Positions 33,229 through 42,098 are shown, counted from the first letter of the stretch. The stretch is DNA of 64,000 nt from Lactonifactor sp. BIOML-A5 (GCF_009677585.1 NZ_WKYV01000003.1:62001-126000), one strand, 5' to 3'. Notes: generated by a model not told the origin, from the letters alone. Numbers and translations are program-made.

Positions 33229-33936
33229 CTACTCCTGAAAATATGTCCCTTTTATAAGTTCATTAATATTGTTCTCGTCCCGGTTCAGCAGCATACAGTA
33301 TATTTTCTCATGGGCTTCATACAATTCCATACCCCTTCCGGTTTCTACCATCCTTGTTACCGTATCCAGACGTACCCCGTGAGTCAGCACCCTTACTACC
33401 TTATTAATCTTATCGACCAGTGGATTGTATCCCATAGCCGATACGGCATCATGGAATTGATTATCTGCTTCAAAGATAGCATCTATATTTCCCAGACCCT
33501 TTTGAATTTCTTCCTTGAGAACAAATAAGTGGTTCTCAAGATCCTTCAGCTCTTTTTCCTGGTATTTCTGCATTGCCAGGTGGACCACCCCTACCTCGAT
33601 TAATTCTCTTAGTTCCATAAGGTTTTCGTAGTCGTCTGTCTTATCCAGGATAATTCCATAAACCATAGGGTCAATCATGCTCTCGGAAAATCCCTCACAG
33701 ACAAAGGTTCCCTCTGCTCTGCGTATCTCCAGCACCCCCAGATATACCAGAATTTTAATTGCCTCGCGTATGGAATTGCGTCCCACGCCCAATGATTCTG
33801 ACAGCTCCATCTCTGTGGGGATCTTGTCTCCTGGCTTTAATTGTTTTGTCAGCATCGCATCGGTGAGACAGTTAATAACCCTCTGCACCACGGATTCGCT
33901 GTTCAGTCTTTTTAAATAACTTGCCCGTTCTACCAT
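33229..33936 (-). CDS. GntR-family (FadR/FCD) regulator, locus B
   Basis: The 235-residue protein mirrors regulator A: winged helix (SVVQRVINCLTDAMLTKQLKPGDKIPTEMELSESLGVGRNSIREAIKILVYLGVLEIRRAEGTFVCEGF) and FCD domain (EADNQFHDAVSAMGYNPLVDKINKVV). The frame is open 17 codons further, but GGAGAG 8 nt before ATG 33936 decides the start. It lies after the SDR gene. An operator half-site precedes it. Confidence 0.92.
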   Translation of the reverse strand: MVERASYLKRLNSESVVQRVINCLTDAMLTKQLKPGDKIPTEMELSESLGVGRNSIREAIKILVYLGVLEIRRAEGTFVCEGFSESMIDPMVYGIILDKTDDYENLMELRELIEVGVVHLAMQKYQEKELKDLENHLFVLKEEIQKGLGNIDAIFEADNQFHDAVSAMGYNPLVDKINKVVRVLTHGVRLDTVTRMVETGRGMELYEAHEKIYCMLLNRDENNINELIKGTYFQE

Positions 33937-33966
33937 AATTAGAACTCTCCATTTCCGATTTATGTC

Positions 33967-33980
33967 GCTACATCCTATAA
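33967..33980. promoter_or_regulatory. Possible operator upstream of GntR regulator B
   Basis: Minus strand TTATAGGATGTAG resembles the GTAGGATGTT sites at 34896 and 39578. It lies 31 bp before the start of regulator B and may allow autoregulation. Confidence 0.4.
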
Positions 33981-34050
33981 TATACATATTACTTTAAAGC
34001 AATCCATTGAATTTGTCAATTATTTATCAGAAGGAATTGGGGCAGATCAA

Positions 34051-34095
34051 GAAGAGGGTATGTACCTTTGCTAAAAAGTACACACCCCGTTCTTC
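34051..34095 (-). terminator. Terminator-like hairpin after the SDR gene
   Basis: GAAGAGGGTATGTAC (34051-34065) pairs imperfectly with GTACACACCCCGTTCTTC (34078-34095). It lies 12 bp beyond the SDR stop and ends operon B. Confidence 0.6.
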
Positions 34096-34107
34096 CTTTA
34101 GGAGAAA

Positions 34108-34866
34108 TTAATCCATATGGGAACCGCCATTGATATCTATTTCTTCTCCTGTAATATAGGACGCTTCCTTAGATGCCAGGAAGACAATGGCATTGGCTAC
34201 TTCCTGGGTTTCTCCTGGCCGTCCCATAGGGATATCACTGATAATCTTATCTGCCGCTTCCTGAGGAAGAGACTTCCAGATCTCTGTATTGATTAATCCG
34301 GGACACACACTGTTAATAGTAATCCCTTCTGACGATATTTCTCTGGACAGATTTTTAGAGAATGCGAGAACTGCTGCTTTAGACGCAGAATAATGGGCGC
34401 CGCCGAATACTCCTCCGCCTCTTTTTCCGGATACTGAAGAAAGGTTCACAATTCTGCCGTATTTTGCCGCCCGCATAGGCTTCATACATGCCTGGGTACA
34501 CAAAAATAGCCCGAACATATTAACATTAAAGATTCGCTTCATATCCTCCAGCGTCATATCCTCTACTGTGACCTTTTGGGAGATGCCTGCATTATTTACT
34601 AATACATCGATCCTTCCGAACCTATCCATAACAGTATCTGCCATAGACTGTACCGATTCCGGAGATGTGATATCTACTGTGATTCCAAAAGCCTTTCCTC
34701 CGGCTGCCTCTATATCTGCAACCGATGCTTTCACTCCCTCGCTGTTCATATCGGCAACTACCACCGTTGCTCCCTGTCCGGCAAAGGTAAGAGCGATGGT
34801 CTTACCGATTCCTTTTGGTGAACCACTTCCTGTAACAATTACTACCTGTCCGTTAAAGTCTAACAT
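34108..34866 (-). CDS. Short-chain dehydrogenase/reductase, locus B
   Basis: The 252-residue enzyme has a cofactor motif TGSGSPKGIGKTIAL, slightly expanded, and NNAGIS. The catalytic residues are S in VNLSSVSG and Y/K in YSASKAAVL. The C-terminal EEIDINGGSHMD is typical of FabG/glucose dehydrogenase-type SDRs. It takes the place that the zinc dehydrogenase holds in locus A. It probably interconverts a hydroxyl and keto sugar for the transketolase. An operator-like site lies in its upstream gap (34896). Confidence 0.92.
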   Translation of the reverse strand: MLDFNGQVVIVTGSGSPKGIGKTIALTFAGQGATVVVADMNSEGVKASVADIEAAGGKAFGITVDITSPESVQSMADTVMDRFGRIDVLVNNAGISQKVTVEDMTLEDMKRIFNVNMFGLFLCTQACMKPMRAAKYGRIVNLSSVSGKRGGGVFGGAHYSASKAAVLAFSKNLSREISSEGITINSVCPGLINTEIWKSLPQEAADKIISDIPMGRPGETQEVANAIVFLASKEASYITGEEIDINGGSHMD

Positions 34867-34895
34867 TTCTTACGCTTCCTTTCTATCCTATATAA

Positions 34896-34909
34896 TATGT
34901 AGGATGTTA
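34896..34909. promoter_or_regulatory. GntR-type operator, locus B, before SDR
   Basis: TATGTAGGATGTTA lies in the 50-bp gap between the transketolase C-subunit stop and the SDR start. It shares GTAGGATGTTA with the site at 39581. Confidence 0.5.
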
Positions 34910-34916
34910 AAACTTA

Positions 34917-35852
34917 TTATTTAGTGAGTTTTTCTGCAATAGCAACTATATTCTCCACGGTAATTCCGTTCATCTCCAGCAGTCTTTCGTAAGGAGCAGA
35001 CTGGCCGAACTGATCCTGAATGCCCACACGCTTGACTATGCCTTTCCCTGCCTCTGAAGCTACCTCACAGACCGCGCTTCCAAGCCCGTTCATAATATTG
35101 TGGTCTTCTACCGTGATAATTCTACCTATGTTTTCCACGCAGTCCATAACCGCTTCTGTATCCAGAGGCTTAATGGTATGCATATCCAATACCTTTGCCT
35201 TGATTCCCTTTGCCTCCAGCTCATTTGCTGCTTTTACAGCAATATTTACGGTATCTCCATTTGCAATTATCGCAACATCTGTTCCGTCTTTTACCAGATT
35301 GGCCTTTCCGATTTCAAATTCCGTATTCTCATCGTATATTACGGGGACCGCATCCCTGGTAAACCTCAGATAACATGGGCCGTCCATCTCTGCTGCCTTT
35401 TTTACCAGCGTCTTCGCAGCGTAATAGTCAGCCGGCATGATAACAGTCATGTTAGGAATAGTGCGCAGTACCCCCATATCCTCTATACTCTGGTGGCTGG
35501 CTCCGTCATTGGCAGGGGTCACTCCCCCGTGAGAGCACGCAATCTTTACATTGAGTTTTGGATAGCAGATCTCCTGACGAATCATCTCGCACATTCTCAG
35601 GGAGCCGAAGACTGCATAGGTAACCACAAAGGGGATTTTGCCGCAGGTTGCCATGCCCGCTGCCACTCCGGCACCGTTCTGCTCCGCAATGCCTACATTG
35701 AAGTACTGTTTTGGAAGTTCCTCCCGGAATTTGCCTGTCTTACAGGATTTTCCTATATCGATGTCCACCACATAAATGTCTTTATTCTGTTTTCCCAGGG
35801 CAACGATCTCTTCTCCGAATCCATCTCTGGTTGCTTTCTTTACTTCGCTCAT
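34917..35852 (-). CDS. Transketolase, C-terminal subunit, locus B
   Basis: The 311-residue subunit closely matches the locus A copy throughout (YFNVGIAEQNGAGVAAGMA; CSHGGVTPANDGASHQSIEDMGVLRTIPNMTVIMPADYYAAK; APYERLLEMNGIT). GGAGGG 6 nt before ATG 35852 sets the start, 8 codons into the open frame. It follows the N-subunit gene with 13 bp between them. Close similarity suggests recent duplication or a shared substrate class. Confidence 0.92.
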   Translation of the reverse strand: MSEVKKATRDGFGEEIVALGKQNKDIYVVDIDIGKSCKTGKFREELPKQYFNVGIAEQNGAGVAAGMATCGKIPFVVTYAVFGSLRMCEMIRQEICYPKLNVKIACSHGGVTPANDGASHQSIEDMGVLRTIPNMTVIMPADYYAAKTLVKKAAEMDGPCYLRFTRDAVPVIYDENTEFEIGKANLVKDGTDVAIIANGDTVNIAVKAANELEAKGIKAKVLDMHTIKPLDTEAVMDCVENIGRIITVEDHNIMNGLGSAVCEVASEAGKGIVKRVGIQDQFGQSAPYERLLEMNGITVENIVAIAEKLTK

Positions 35853-35865
35853 TTTAATCCCTCCA

Positions 35866-36705
35866 TTAAATAGCACTCAGCTGTTCTTCTAATTCCTTCA
35901 TAGCCTGCTCGTACTGCGCATCGTTAGGTGCCACTCCATGCCAGCCGCACTGATTTTCCATAAAGGAGATTCCATGGCCTTTTACAGTATTTGCAAAGAT
36001 ACATTTGGGTTTTCCGTTCTTAGCAGCCCGGACCTTATCCAGTGCAGCTACAATTTCTTCCATATTGTGACCGTCAATAGTTAATGTTTCAAAGCCGAAA
36101 GCCTCGAACTTTTTGCCGAGATTGATATTCGGCATAACCTCATCAGTAGTTCCGTCCAGCTGAAGGTTATTATTGTCCACAAATACCACCAGATTGTCCA
36201 GCTGATACTTATTTGCTGTCTGTGCAGCCTCCCAGATTTCGCCTTCCTGGCATTCTCCGTCTCCAACTACCACAAATACACGGTACTCTTTTTGATCCGC
36301 TTTGCCTGCCACTGCCATACCTACACCGCAGGCAAGCCCCTGTCCCAGAGATCCTGTGGAGATATCAATCCCTGGACATTTCTTCATATCCGGATGCCCC
36401 TGGAGAATAGATCCTTCTTTCCGAAGTGTATCCAATTCCTTCTCGTCAAAATAGCCGAGTGTTGCCAGCGCCGCATACTGGATAGGGCACACATGTCCCT
36501 TGGACAGAACAAATCTGTCCCTGTCCTCCCATTTTGGGTTCCCGGGATTCAGGTTCATCTCCCGAAAGTACAGGGCTGTTACAAAATCAGCTGCTGACAG
36601 TGAGCCTCCCGGATGGCCAGACTGAGCTTTGTAAATCATGGTCAAAACCTTTTTTTTCAGCTCAATACACTGTTTTTCCAATTCTTTTACGCTTACATCT
36701 CTCAT
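35866..36705 (-). CDS. Transketolase, N-terminal subunit, locus B
   Basis: The 279-residue subunit has the same thiamine diphosphate motifs as the locus A copy (AQSGHPGGSLSAADFVTALYF; TGSLGQGLACGVGMAVA; VGDGECQEGEIWEA; VDNNNLQLDG). AGGAGG precedes the ATG. It begins 16 bp after the dctM stop, so transport and metabolism genes form a single operon here. Confidence 0.93.
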   Translation of the reverse strand: MRDVSVKELEKQCIELKKKVLTMIYKAQSGHPGGSLSAADFVTALYFREMNLNPGNPKWEDRDRFVLSKGHVCPIQYAALATLGYFDEKELDTLRKEGSILQGHPDMKKCPGIDISTGSLGQGLACGVGMAVAGKADQKEYRVFVVVGDGECQEGEIWEAAQTANKYQLDNLVVFVDNNNLQLDGTTDEVMPNINLGKKFEAFGFETLTIDGHNMEEIVAALDKVRAAKNGKPKCIFANTVKGHGISFMENQCGWHGVAPNDAQYEQAMKELEEQLSAI

Positions 36706-36721
36706 TGCAATCCTCCTCTTT

Positions 36722-38005
36722 CTATACCAATGCTAATGAAATTTGTGGTATGTAGGTAATTAATAGTAACACTATAATAGAAGTAATCAGGAGCGGAACC
36801 ACCGCTTTTGATATCTGTTTCAGGTTCACATCGCCTACACCGCAGGCTACATATAAGTTAACACCTACCGGCGGAGTGAACAGTCCGATTGCCAGGTTTA
36901 CAATCATAACCACGCCCAGATGTACCATGTCTACTCCCAGTGCCTGGGCAACCGGTACGAACAATGGTGTGAAGATATAAAGTGCTGAGGTAGAGTCCAG
37001 GAAACATCCCGCAATCAGCAGAAGAATGTTTACAATCAGGAAGAATACTATGACGTTGCCACCTGTTGCATTCTGGAGCGCTGTACTGATGGCAACATCC
37101 AGCCTTGCTCTCGTAAGGACATATGCAAATAAGCTTGCTGCCGCTGTTATGAACATTACGGTAGCTGTTGTTGACGTAGAGTCCACTAAAATCGCATATA
37201 ATTCTTTTAGTTTTATGGTCTTATAAATGAAAATTCCTACAAACAGCCCGTATACCGCGGAGACTGCTGCAGCCTCTGTGGGAGTAAAGATTCCTCCGTA
37301 GATACCACCCAGGATGATGACCGGCATCAAAAGCCCCCAGAACGCATCCTTAAAGGCCTGCCAGCGTTCTTTCCCCGTGGCTTTCGGAAGTGTCTTCAGC
37401 TTTGTCTTTCTGCCTACCAGCAGCGCTGTGATTAACAGCCCGGCCCCCATCAGGATTCCCGGGAGCACACCGGCAATAAACAGTGTACCGATAGAGGTAT
37501 CAGAGATAGAACCATACACTACAAAGGTAATAGACGGAGGGATAATAACACCGATGGCTCCCGCCGCCGCCATAAGTGCCGCCGCAAATGCCGGTTTATA
37601 ACCAGCCTTGATCATTGCCGGAACAATGATGAGTCCCAGTGCCGCAACGGTTGCCGGACCAGATCCTGAAATGGCCGCAAAGAAACAGGCAACGATGACA
37701 CACACCATAGCCATGCCTCCTCTGATATGGCCTACACAAACCTCAGCCAGGCGAATCAGTTTTTGGGAGATTCCTGCCTTTTCCATTATATTTCCGCCCA
37801 GAATAAAGAATGGTATTGCAAGCAGTACAAACTTGCTGGTGGAAGAGGATACCAGACGGGGAAGGCTGCTCATAATCGCCTCCAAAGGCCGGCCGGCTCC
37901 CTGAACAATCATAGAAATCACACTGGAGGCACCCAGGCATACTGCTATGGGGGCTCCGATTAATAAAAGTACCGCGAATGTTATAAATAATACTGCTGCT
38001 ACCAT
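36722..38005 (-). CDS. dctM: TRAP transporter large permease DctM, locus B
   Basis: The 427-residue multi-pass protein has the same motifs as its locus A paralog (AIPFFILGGNIMEKAGIS; FFAAISGSGPATVAALG; GAIGVIIPPSITFVVYGSI; GGIYGGIFTPTEAAAVSAVYGLFVG; LFTPPVGVNLYVACGV). Its ATG overlaps the dctQ stop as TAATG, exactly as in locus A. Confidence 0.95.
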   Translation of the reverse strand: MVAAVLFITFAVLLLIGAPIAVCLGASSVISMIVQGAGRPLEAIMSSLPRLVSSSTSKFVLLAIPFFILGGNIMEKAGISQKLIRLAEVCVGHIRGGMAMVCVIVACFFAAISGSGPATVAALGLIIVPAMIKAGYKPAFAAALMAAAGAIGVIIPPSITFVVYGSISDTSIGTLFIAGVLPGILMGAGLLITALLVGRKTKLKTLPKATGKERWQAFKDAFWGLLMPVIILGGIYGGIFTPTEAAAVSAVYGLFVGIFIYKTIKLKELYAILVDSTSTTATVMFITAAASLFAYVLTRARLDVAISTALQNATGGNVIVFFLIVNILLLIAGCFLDSTSALYIFTPLFVPVAQALGVDMVHLGVVMIVNLAIGLFTPPVGVNLYVACGVGDVNLKQISKAVVPLLITSIIVLLLITYIPQISLALV

Positions 38006-38484
38006 TATTCTTTTACCTCCTTACCAGGTTTCCATTTTATGGATTCTATCAGGTTCTGTCCGAATCGGATCAAAACAAAGAAGGAACCAAATGGCACAAA
38101 GGAACCGAAAATCCATTCCGGCCACTGCATTGCCGCAGTCACCTGCCCTAACTCTATCTGGCTTTTTACCATCAAGATGCCATAATAAAAGATGGCAAAG
38201 GTAAAGGCCACTGCAAACCCATATCCAATAATCTCCATGATTTTACGTATTCTGGGGTTTACCAAATCCGTTATAATAGTCAGGCCCAGATGAGCCTTTC
38301 TTTTTGCCGCGATTGCTGTGCCCAGCAGGCTTAATAAAACAAATAAATATGTTGTAATTTCTTCCGAAAATGAGAAGGATGCGCTGAATACATATCTGGA
38401 CACTACATTGGCAAAGACCAGTACAGTCATGGTACCCAGGCATATTACAGACAATATTTCTTCTATTCTTTTCAAAATACCCAT
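38005..38484 (-). CDS. dctQ: TRAP transporter small permease DctQ, locus B
   Basis: The 159-residue protein has four membrane segments (TMTVLVFANVVSRYVF; TTYLFVLLSLLGTAIAAKRKAHLGLTIITD; GYGFAVAFTFAIFYYGIL; IFGSFVPFGSFFVLIRFG). The AAKRxAHLGLT segment is shared with the locus A copy. It lies 26 bp after dctP. Confidence 0.92.
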   Translation of the reverse strand: MGILKRIEEILSVICLGTMTVLVFANVVSRYVFSASFSFSEEITTYLFVLLSLLGTAIAAKRKAHLGLTIITDLVNPRIRKIMEIIGYGFAVAFTFAIFYYGILMVKSQIELGQVTAAMQWPEWIFGSFVPFGSFFVLIRFGQNLIESIKWKPGKEVKE

Positions 38485-38510
38485 AAGATTACTCCCTTTC
38501 CCTTTCTCGT

Positions 38511-39542
38511 TTACTTAATCTGGAACGCGCTGCAGGCCTCTTCCCCATATTTCTTAATGAACTTTTGTCTGGAGGATTCTACTGCCGCCTTGAAGTCTGC
38601 CAACTCCTCATCCGTCAGTTCGGTTACCTTCATGCCTCCGTCGATAAAGCCCTGCACCATTTCCTTTTCTTCTTTTTCTACCGTATCACGTCCCCACTCA
38701 CAGGCTTCTGTTGCCTTTTCCTGTAAGAGTTCTCTTGTCTTTGGTTCCAGCGCATTCCATATATCAGTATTTGCTACAAACAAATCATTTTCATAGCTGT
38801 AATTCCAAAGTGTCATATAGGGCTGAATCTCATCCATTTTGGCTGATTCCGTTATGCTCACACCGTTTTCCTGCCCGTCAATAGTACCCTGCTGGATAGC
38901 GGTAAATACTTCACTCCAGCTCATGGCCACGGGATCTACCTTCAGTGTGCGGAAGAAGTCCATATAGACCTCACTGCCCGGAACACGAATCTTTAACCCC
39001 TTAATATCCTCAGGCGTTTTTACTTCTTTTTTACTGTTTGTCAGCTGCCGAAAGCCATTATGGAAAGATCCTAAATATGTAATTCCCTTCTTTTCCAAAA
39101 TTCCTGCATAATATTCTCCGCCTGTGGAATCAATAATTTCTCTCGCCTCCTGATAGCTGTCAAAGCTCCAGGGGATCGTTGCTATAGATAGCTGATTGTC
39201 AAGGGCTGCCATGGTGCAGGTGGCATAGGCTGCCAAATCCGCACCCCCTACTGCAATCATTTCCACTCCTTTTGTAGCATTTCCTCCGGCCAGCTGATCG
39301 TTGGGGTACACAGCCACTGTAACTTTTCCGCCGGAAGCTTCTTCTACCAGTTCAGAAAATTTGTCTGCCACCCTGGTGTCAATCTGAATGTCTGTTCCAT
39401 TGACTGCCATCACCAGTTCTATCTCCTGGTAATCATTGTCACCAGAATCTGACAGTACAGTCTCCGTGGAACTCTGGCAACCCGATAATGACACTGCCGC
39501 TGCCAAAGCTGCCATTATCATTCCCACCAATTTTGCCTTCAT
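38511..39542 (-). CDS. dctP: TRAP transporter substrate-binding lipoprotein DctP, locus B
   Basis: The 343-residue lipoprotein has signal MKAKLVGMIMAALAAAVSLSGC and lipidation at C22. The binding region LKIRVPGSEVYMDFFRTLKVDPVAMSWSEVFTAIQQGTIDGQENG aligns with the locus A protein, including the carboxylate-binding arginine. The frame is open 22 codons further upstream, but the signal peptide and AAGGAG point to ATG 39542. Differences in the pocket region (GSEVYMDFFRTLKVDP against GGDFFSAFYEAFGASP) suggest related but not identical ligands. Confidence 0.93.
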   Translation of the reverse strand: MKAKLVGMIMAALAAAVSLSGCQSSTETVLSDSGDNDYQEIELVMAVNGTDIQIDTRVADKFSELVEEASGGKVTVAVYPNDQLAGGNATKGVEMIAVGGADLAAYATCTMAALDNQLSIATIPWSFDSYQEAREIIDSTGGEYYAGILEKKGITYLGSFHNGFRQLTNSKKEVKTPEDIKGLKIRVPGSEVYMDFFRTLKVDPVAMSWSEVFTAIQQGTIDGQENGVSITESAKMDEIQPYMTLWNYSYENDLFVANTDIWNALEPKTRELLQEKATEACEWGRDTVEKEEKEMVQGFIDGGMKVTELTDEELADFKAAVESSRQKFIKKYGEEACSAFQIK

Positions 39543-39577
39543 AAGATATAATTCTCCTTCCCACTCTCTTTTCATCC

Positions 39578-39591
39578 TTTGTAGGATGTTA
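39578..39591. promoter_or_regulatory. GntR-type operator upstream of dctP, locus B
   Basis: TTTGTAGGATGTTA shares GTAGGATGTTA with the site at 34896 and the GGATGTTA half with locus A. It lies 35 bp before dctP. The rest of the 324-bp gap 39543-39866 is AT-rich divergent promoter DNA with no supported gene. Confidence 0.6.
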
Positions 39592-39866
39592 TACATACTA
39601 TATATCATGGATTTCCAAAAAAGTCAATATCCTTTATCCATTTTACCTGTTTTACACAATTTTGTCTCCTCCTATTTGTGCACTATGACGATTTCTCCTC
39701 TTCTCTTTTTTGTTGTACAATATGTCTAGTGCAGTGTTTCATATCTCTGGTTATACGCAGCTGTATGCCATTTGGTCTGTTATTCCGCATTGCTCTATGT
39801 ATAAGGATACATAATACTTACTTATCAGGAGATTCTAACTATGAAAAGAATCGGAGGAACCCCATT

Positions 39867-40877
39867 ATGAATATTTTATTACTCACAACCGGAGGGACGA
39901 TCGCCTCACAAGAGGGCGTAGGAGGTCTCATTCCGGCGATCTCCTCTCAGAGTCTGCTTTCTCATGTTGCAGATTTGAATCATAAGCACAACATTCACCA
40001 CGAGGAAATTCTGAATATGGACAGTTCTAACATTCAGCCCGAAGAATGGCAGCTTATAGCCGGGAGGATATACGAAGCACTTCCCTCCTATGACGGAATC
40101 ATCGTTACCCATGGCACAGATACCATGGCTTACACCGCGGCCGCTGTCAGTTTTATGCTGCAGAACCTTAATAAAAGTATTGTATTTACCGGCTCCCAGG
40201 TACCTATCGACAATCCGCTGACAGATGCTAAAACCAATCTCTATACTGCTGTCGCTGCAATTGAAAATGGGATTCTGGGAGTTACCGTTGCCTTTAACCG
40301 TAAAATCATCAACGGAACCCGGGCCGTCAAAATCAGTACTCTTGGATTCAATGCTTTTGAAAGCGTAAACTCTGCCTGTATGGGAGAGGTCTTCGCCGAC
40401 GGAATGCGGGTATACCGCACCAGCACTTCCTGTCTGGATAACGACCGTCCGGTGCAGTTTACTCCCGCTCTCTGCAAAGACGTTTTTCTCCTGAAACTTC
40501 TGCCGGGGACAAAGCCCGAAGTCTTTGACATGATTGTTCAGCTCGGCTACAAAGGCGTTGTTATGGAAGTATTCGGCGCCGGAGGACTGCACTACGCCCA
40601 TCGAAACCTGCTGGACAAGCTGGAAATGCTTCATAAAAAAGGAGTCGCCGTGGCCGTATGCAGTCAATGCACTTACGAACGGTGCGATTTGTCCATCTAC
40701 GATATTGGCCAGCGCCTCCTGGAGCGCAAAGTAATCCCCTGCCATGACATGACCACAGAAGCCGCTGCGGTAAAGCTTATGTGGGCACTGACCAAGACAA
40801 GGGATTTAGATAAACTGCAGGAAATGTTTGATACGAATTTTGTTGGGGAAGTATATTTGGGGACGTGTTCTTTCTAG
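39867..40877 (+). CDS. ansA: L-asparaginase (type I-like)
   Basis: The enzyme hydrolyses asparagine to aspartate and ammonia. The 336-residue product has both catalytic threonine motifs: LLTTGGTIAS (T11) and VTHGTDTMAYTA (T84, D85, with H82). No signal peptide, so cytoplasmic. The frame is open 63 codons upstream, but GGAGGA 9 nt before ATG 39867 fixes the start. The last residues (LGTCSF) and the TAG stop are encoded inside a palindromic repeat, so the native C-terminus may have been replaced. It is divergent from TRAP locus B. Confidence 0.92.
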   Translation: MNILLLTTGGTIASQEGVGGLIPAISSQSLLSHVADLNHKHNIHHEEILNMDSSNIQPEEWQLIAGRIYEALPSYDGIIVTHGTDTMAYTAAAVSFMLQNLNKSIVFTGSQVPIDNPLTDAKTNLYTAVAAIENGILGVTVAFNRKIINGTRAVKISTLGFNAFESVNSACMGEVFADGMRVYRTSTSCLDNDRPVQFTPALCKDVFLLKLLPGTKPEVFDMIVQLGYKGVVMEVFGAGGLHYAHRNLLDKLEMLHKKGVAVAVCSQCTYERCDLSIYDIGQRLLERKVIPCHDMTTEAAAVKLMWALTKTRDLDKLQEMFDTNFVGEVYLGTCSF

Positions 40878-40933
40878 AAAGAACACGTCCCCAAATATAC
40901 TCAGCCTGTCCCCAATTAGAACTGGTCTGTCCC
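40851..40933. repeat. Palindromic dispersed element, copy 2
   Basis: 40851-40900 is a perfect 50-bp palindrome: arm GTATATTTGGGGACGTGTTC plus TTTCT and its exact complement, centred at 40875/40876. It continues rightward with two CTGTCCC units (to 40933), matching the GGGACAG modules of copies 1 and 3. It contains the asparaginase stop codon and ends at the base before the nitroreductase stop codon, so it also serves as the convergent gene boundary and probably as terminator. Confidence 0.88.
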
Positions 40934-41455
40934 TTATTCAAATTTATTGTATACTACCCTCTCTTCCCAACTTTTTTTCTCCCTGGGAACTCCAGTCTCC
41001 TTTGGAACCCCTATTGGCAATATCGCTCTTACGGTTTTCTCCTGTGGCACGCTCAGCAGCCTGTGGATTCTTTCTGCTTTTCCATCCAGTTTTAGCATTC
41101 CATCCAGCCAGACTGTGGCGTACCCCAGAGCAGTAACTGCAAGCAGGATATTCTCTACAGCAGCACCGTAATCTTCCAGTTCAAAGGTCTGCCCTGTGGG
41201 GGTAACGATTTCTTCTGTAAGGATTACTAGGATTACGGGTGCCGTTCTGGTCACCTTAGAAGGCAGTATTTCTGCAATTTTTTCTCTCAGACTGTCTTCT
41301 GTCACTATCACAAAGCTTGTGGATTGACAGTTGCACCCTGAAGGTGCCTTTAGACCCGCGGCAACTATCCTGCGGATGTTTTCATCCGGTATTTTCCCAT
41401 TTGAAAATTCCTTTCTATAGCTGTATCTTGAAGACAATGCCTCAAATATGTCCAT
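40934..41455 (-). CDS. Nitroreductase family protein
   Basis: The 173-residue FMN-binding oxidoreductase starts MDIFEALSSRYSYR (phosphate-binding SRYS/R), has APSGCNCQSTSFVIV, and ends with a short FMN loop (ENILLAVTALGYATVWLDGML; LPIGVPKE). AGGAGG 8 nt before ATG 41455 sets the start 7 codons into the frame. Its substrate is unknown; members reduce nitro compounds, flavins or dehalogenate. Confidence 0.9.
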   Translation of the reverse strand: MDIFEALSSRYSYRKEFSNGKIPDENIRRIVAAGLKAPSGCNCQSTSFVIVTEDSLREKIAEILPSKVTRTAPVILVILTEEIVTPTGQTFELEDYGAAVENILLAVTALGYATVWLDGMLKLDGKAERIHRLLSVPQEKTVRAILPIGVPKETGVPREKKSWEERVVYNKFE

Positions 41456-41494
41456 ATATACTTCCTCCTGTTCCATTTATAAAAGCATCTGATT

Positions 41495-41887
41495 CTAGTT
41501 TATAAGATTAAACAGCAGAGTAAAAAATAAGTCGAGCCCTGCCAGGACTACCAGAATACGAATAAAGATAATCTGTTTTCTGCTGTGTCTTTTTCTATAT
41601 TGTATTTCTGCCTTCTCCTCCTCTTCTGCTTCTTCTTCAATCTCGTCCGGGACTTCTACATTCCTCATAACTTCCTGAATCAATTCCATCGCTCTCTCTG
41701 CGTCCTGTTCGTCTACATAAATGTCCTGTCCATAGATGGAAAACCCATATTCGATTTCCATAAACCCGCCGCTCCCAGGCCCCTGTTTGAAAGACGAAAT
41801 GCCGTTTCCCTCCAAAAGATTCATCAGAATCCCCGCTTCAACTTTGTCAGCTGCTGAATAAATTTTTACCGGCCTCATTGCTTCCAT
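41495..41887 (-). CDS. DUF2007-like small protein with C-terminal membrane anchor
   Basis: The 130-residue protein starts with a DUF2007-type fold (PVKIYSAADKVEAGILMNLLEGNGISSF ... IYVDEQDAERAMELI), then an acidic stretch (EEEAEEEEKAE), then one membrane helix (IIFIRILVVLAGLDLFFTLLFN). DUF2007 is sometimes linked to signal transduction; function is unknown. A GTG overlaps the ribosome site; ATG 41887 is preferred. It lies 39 bp upstream of the nitroreductase gene in the same direction. Confidence 0.75.
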   Translation of the reverse strand: MEAMRPVKIYSAADKVEAGILMNLLEGNGISSFKQGPGSGGFMEIEYGFSIYGQDIYVDEQDAERAMELIQEVMRNVEVPDEIEEEAEEEEKAEIQYRKRHSRKQIIFIRILVVLAGLDLFFTLLFNLIN

Positions 41888-42098
41888 ATACTCCACCCTC
41901 CCTGTTATGTCCTAAAGAATGCTATGATAATTTTACCATAATTTTCTATCTATTTCTACATTATACCTATTTATATCTTCCATCTTAATCGTGTTGCTTA
42001 TTTTATGTGTAAAATATTATTTTTTCATTAAATCCATTGACTTCTCGCACTTCACCGGTTCATACTAATTATATAAAAAAGAAAGGGAGGGATTGCCG

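Noticed and set aside
35100..35873. 257-codon plus-strand ORF opposite transketolase
   Set aside because: Antisense shadow of a conserved gene; composition reflects the other strand.
39906..40745. 279-codon minus-strand ORF opposite asparaginase
   Set aside because: It is fully antisense to a gene with clear motifs, has no ribosome site and no family resemblance.
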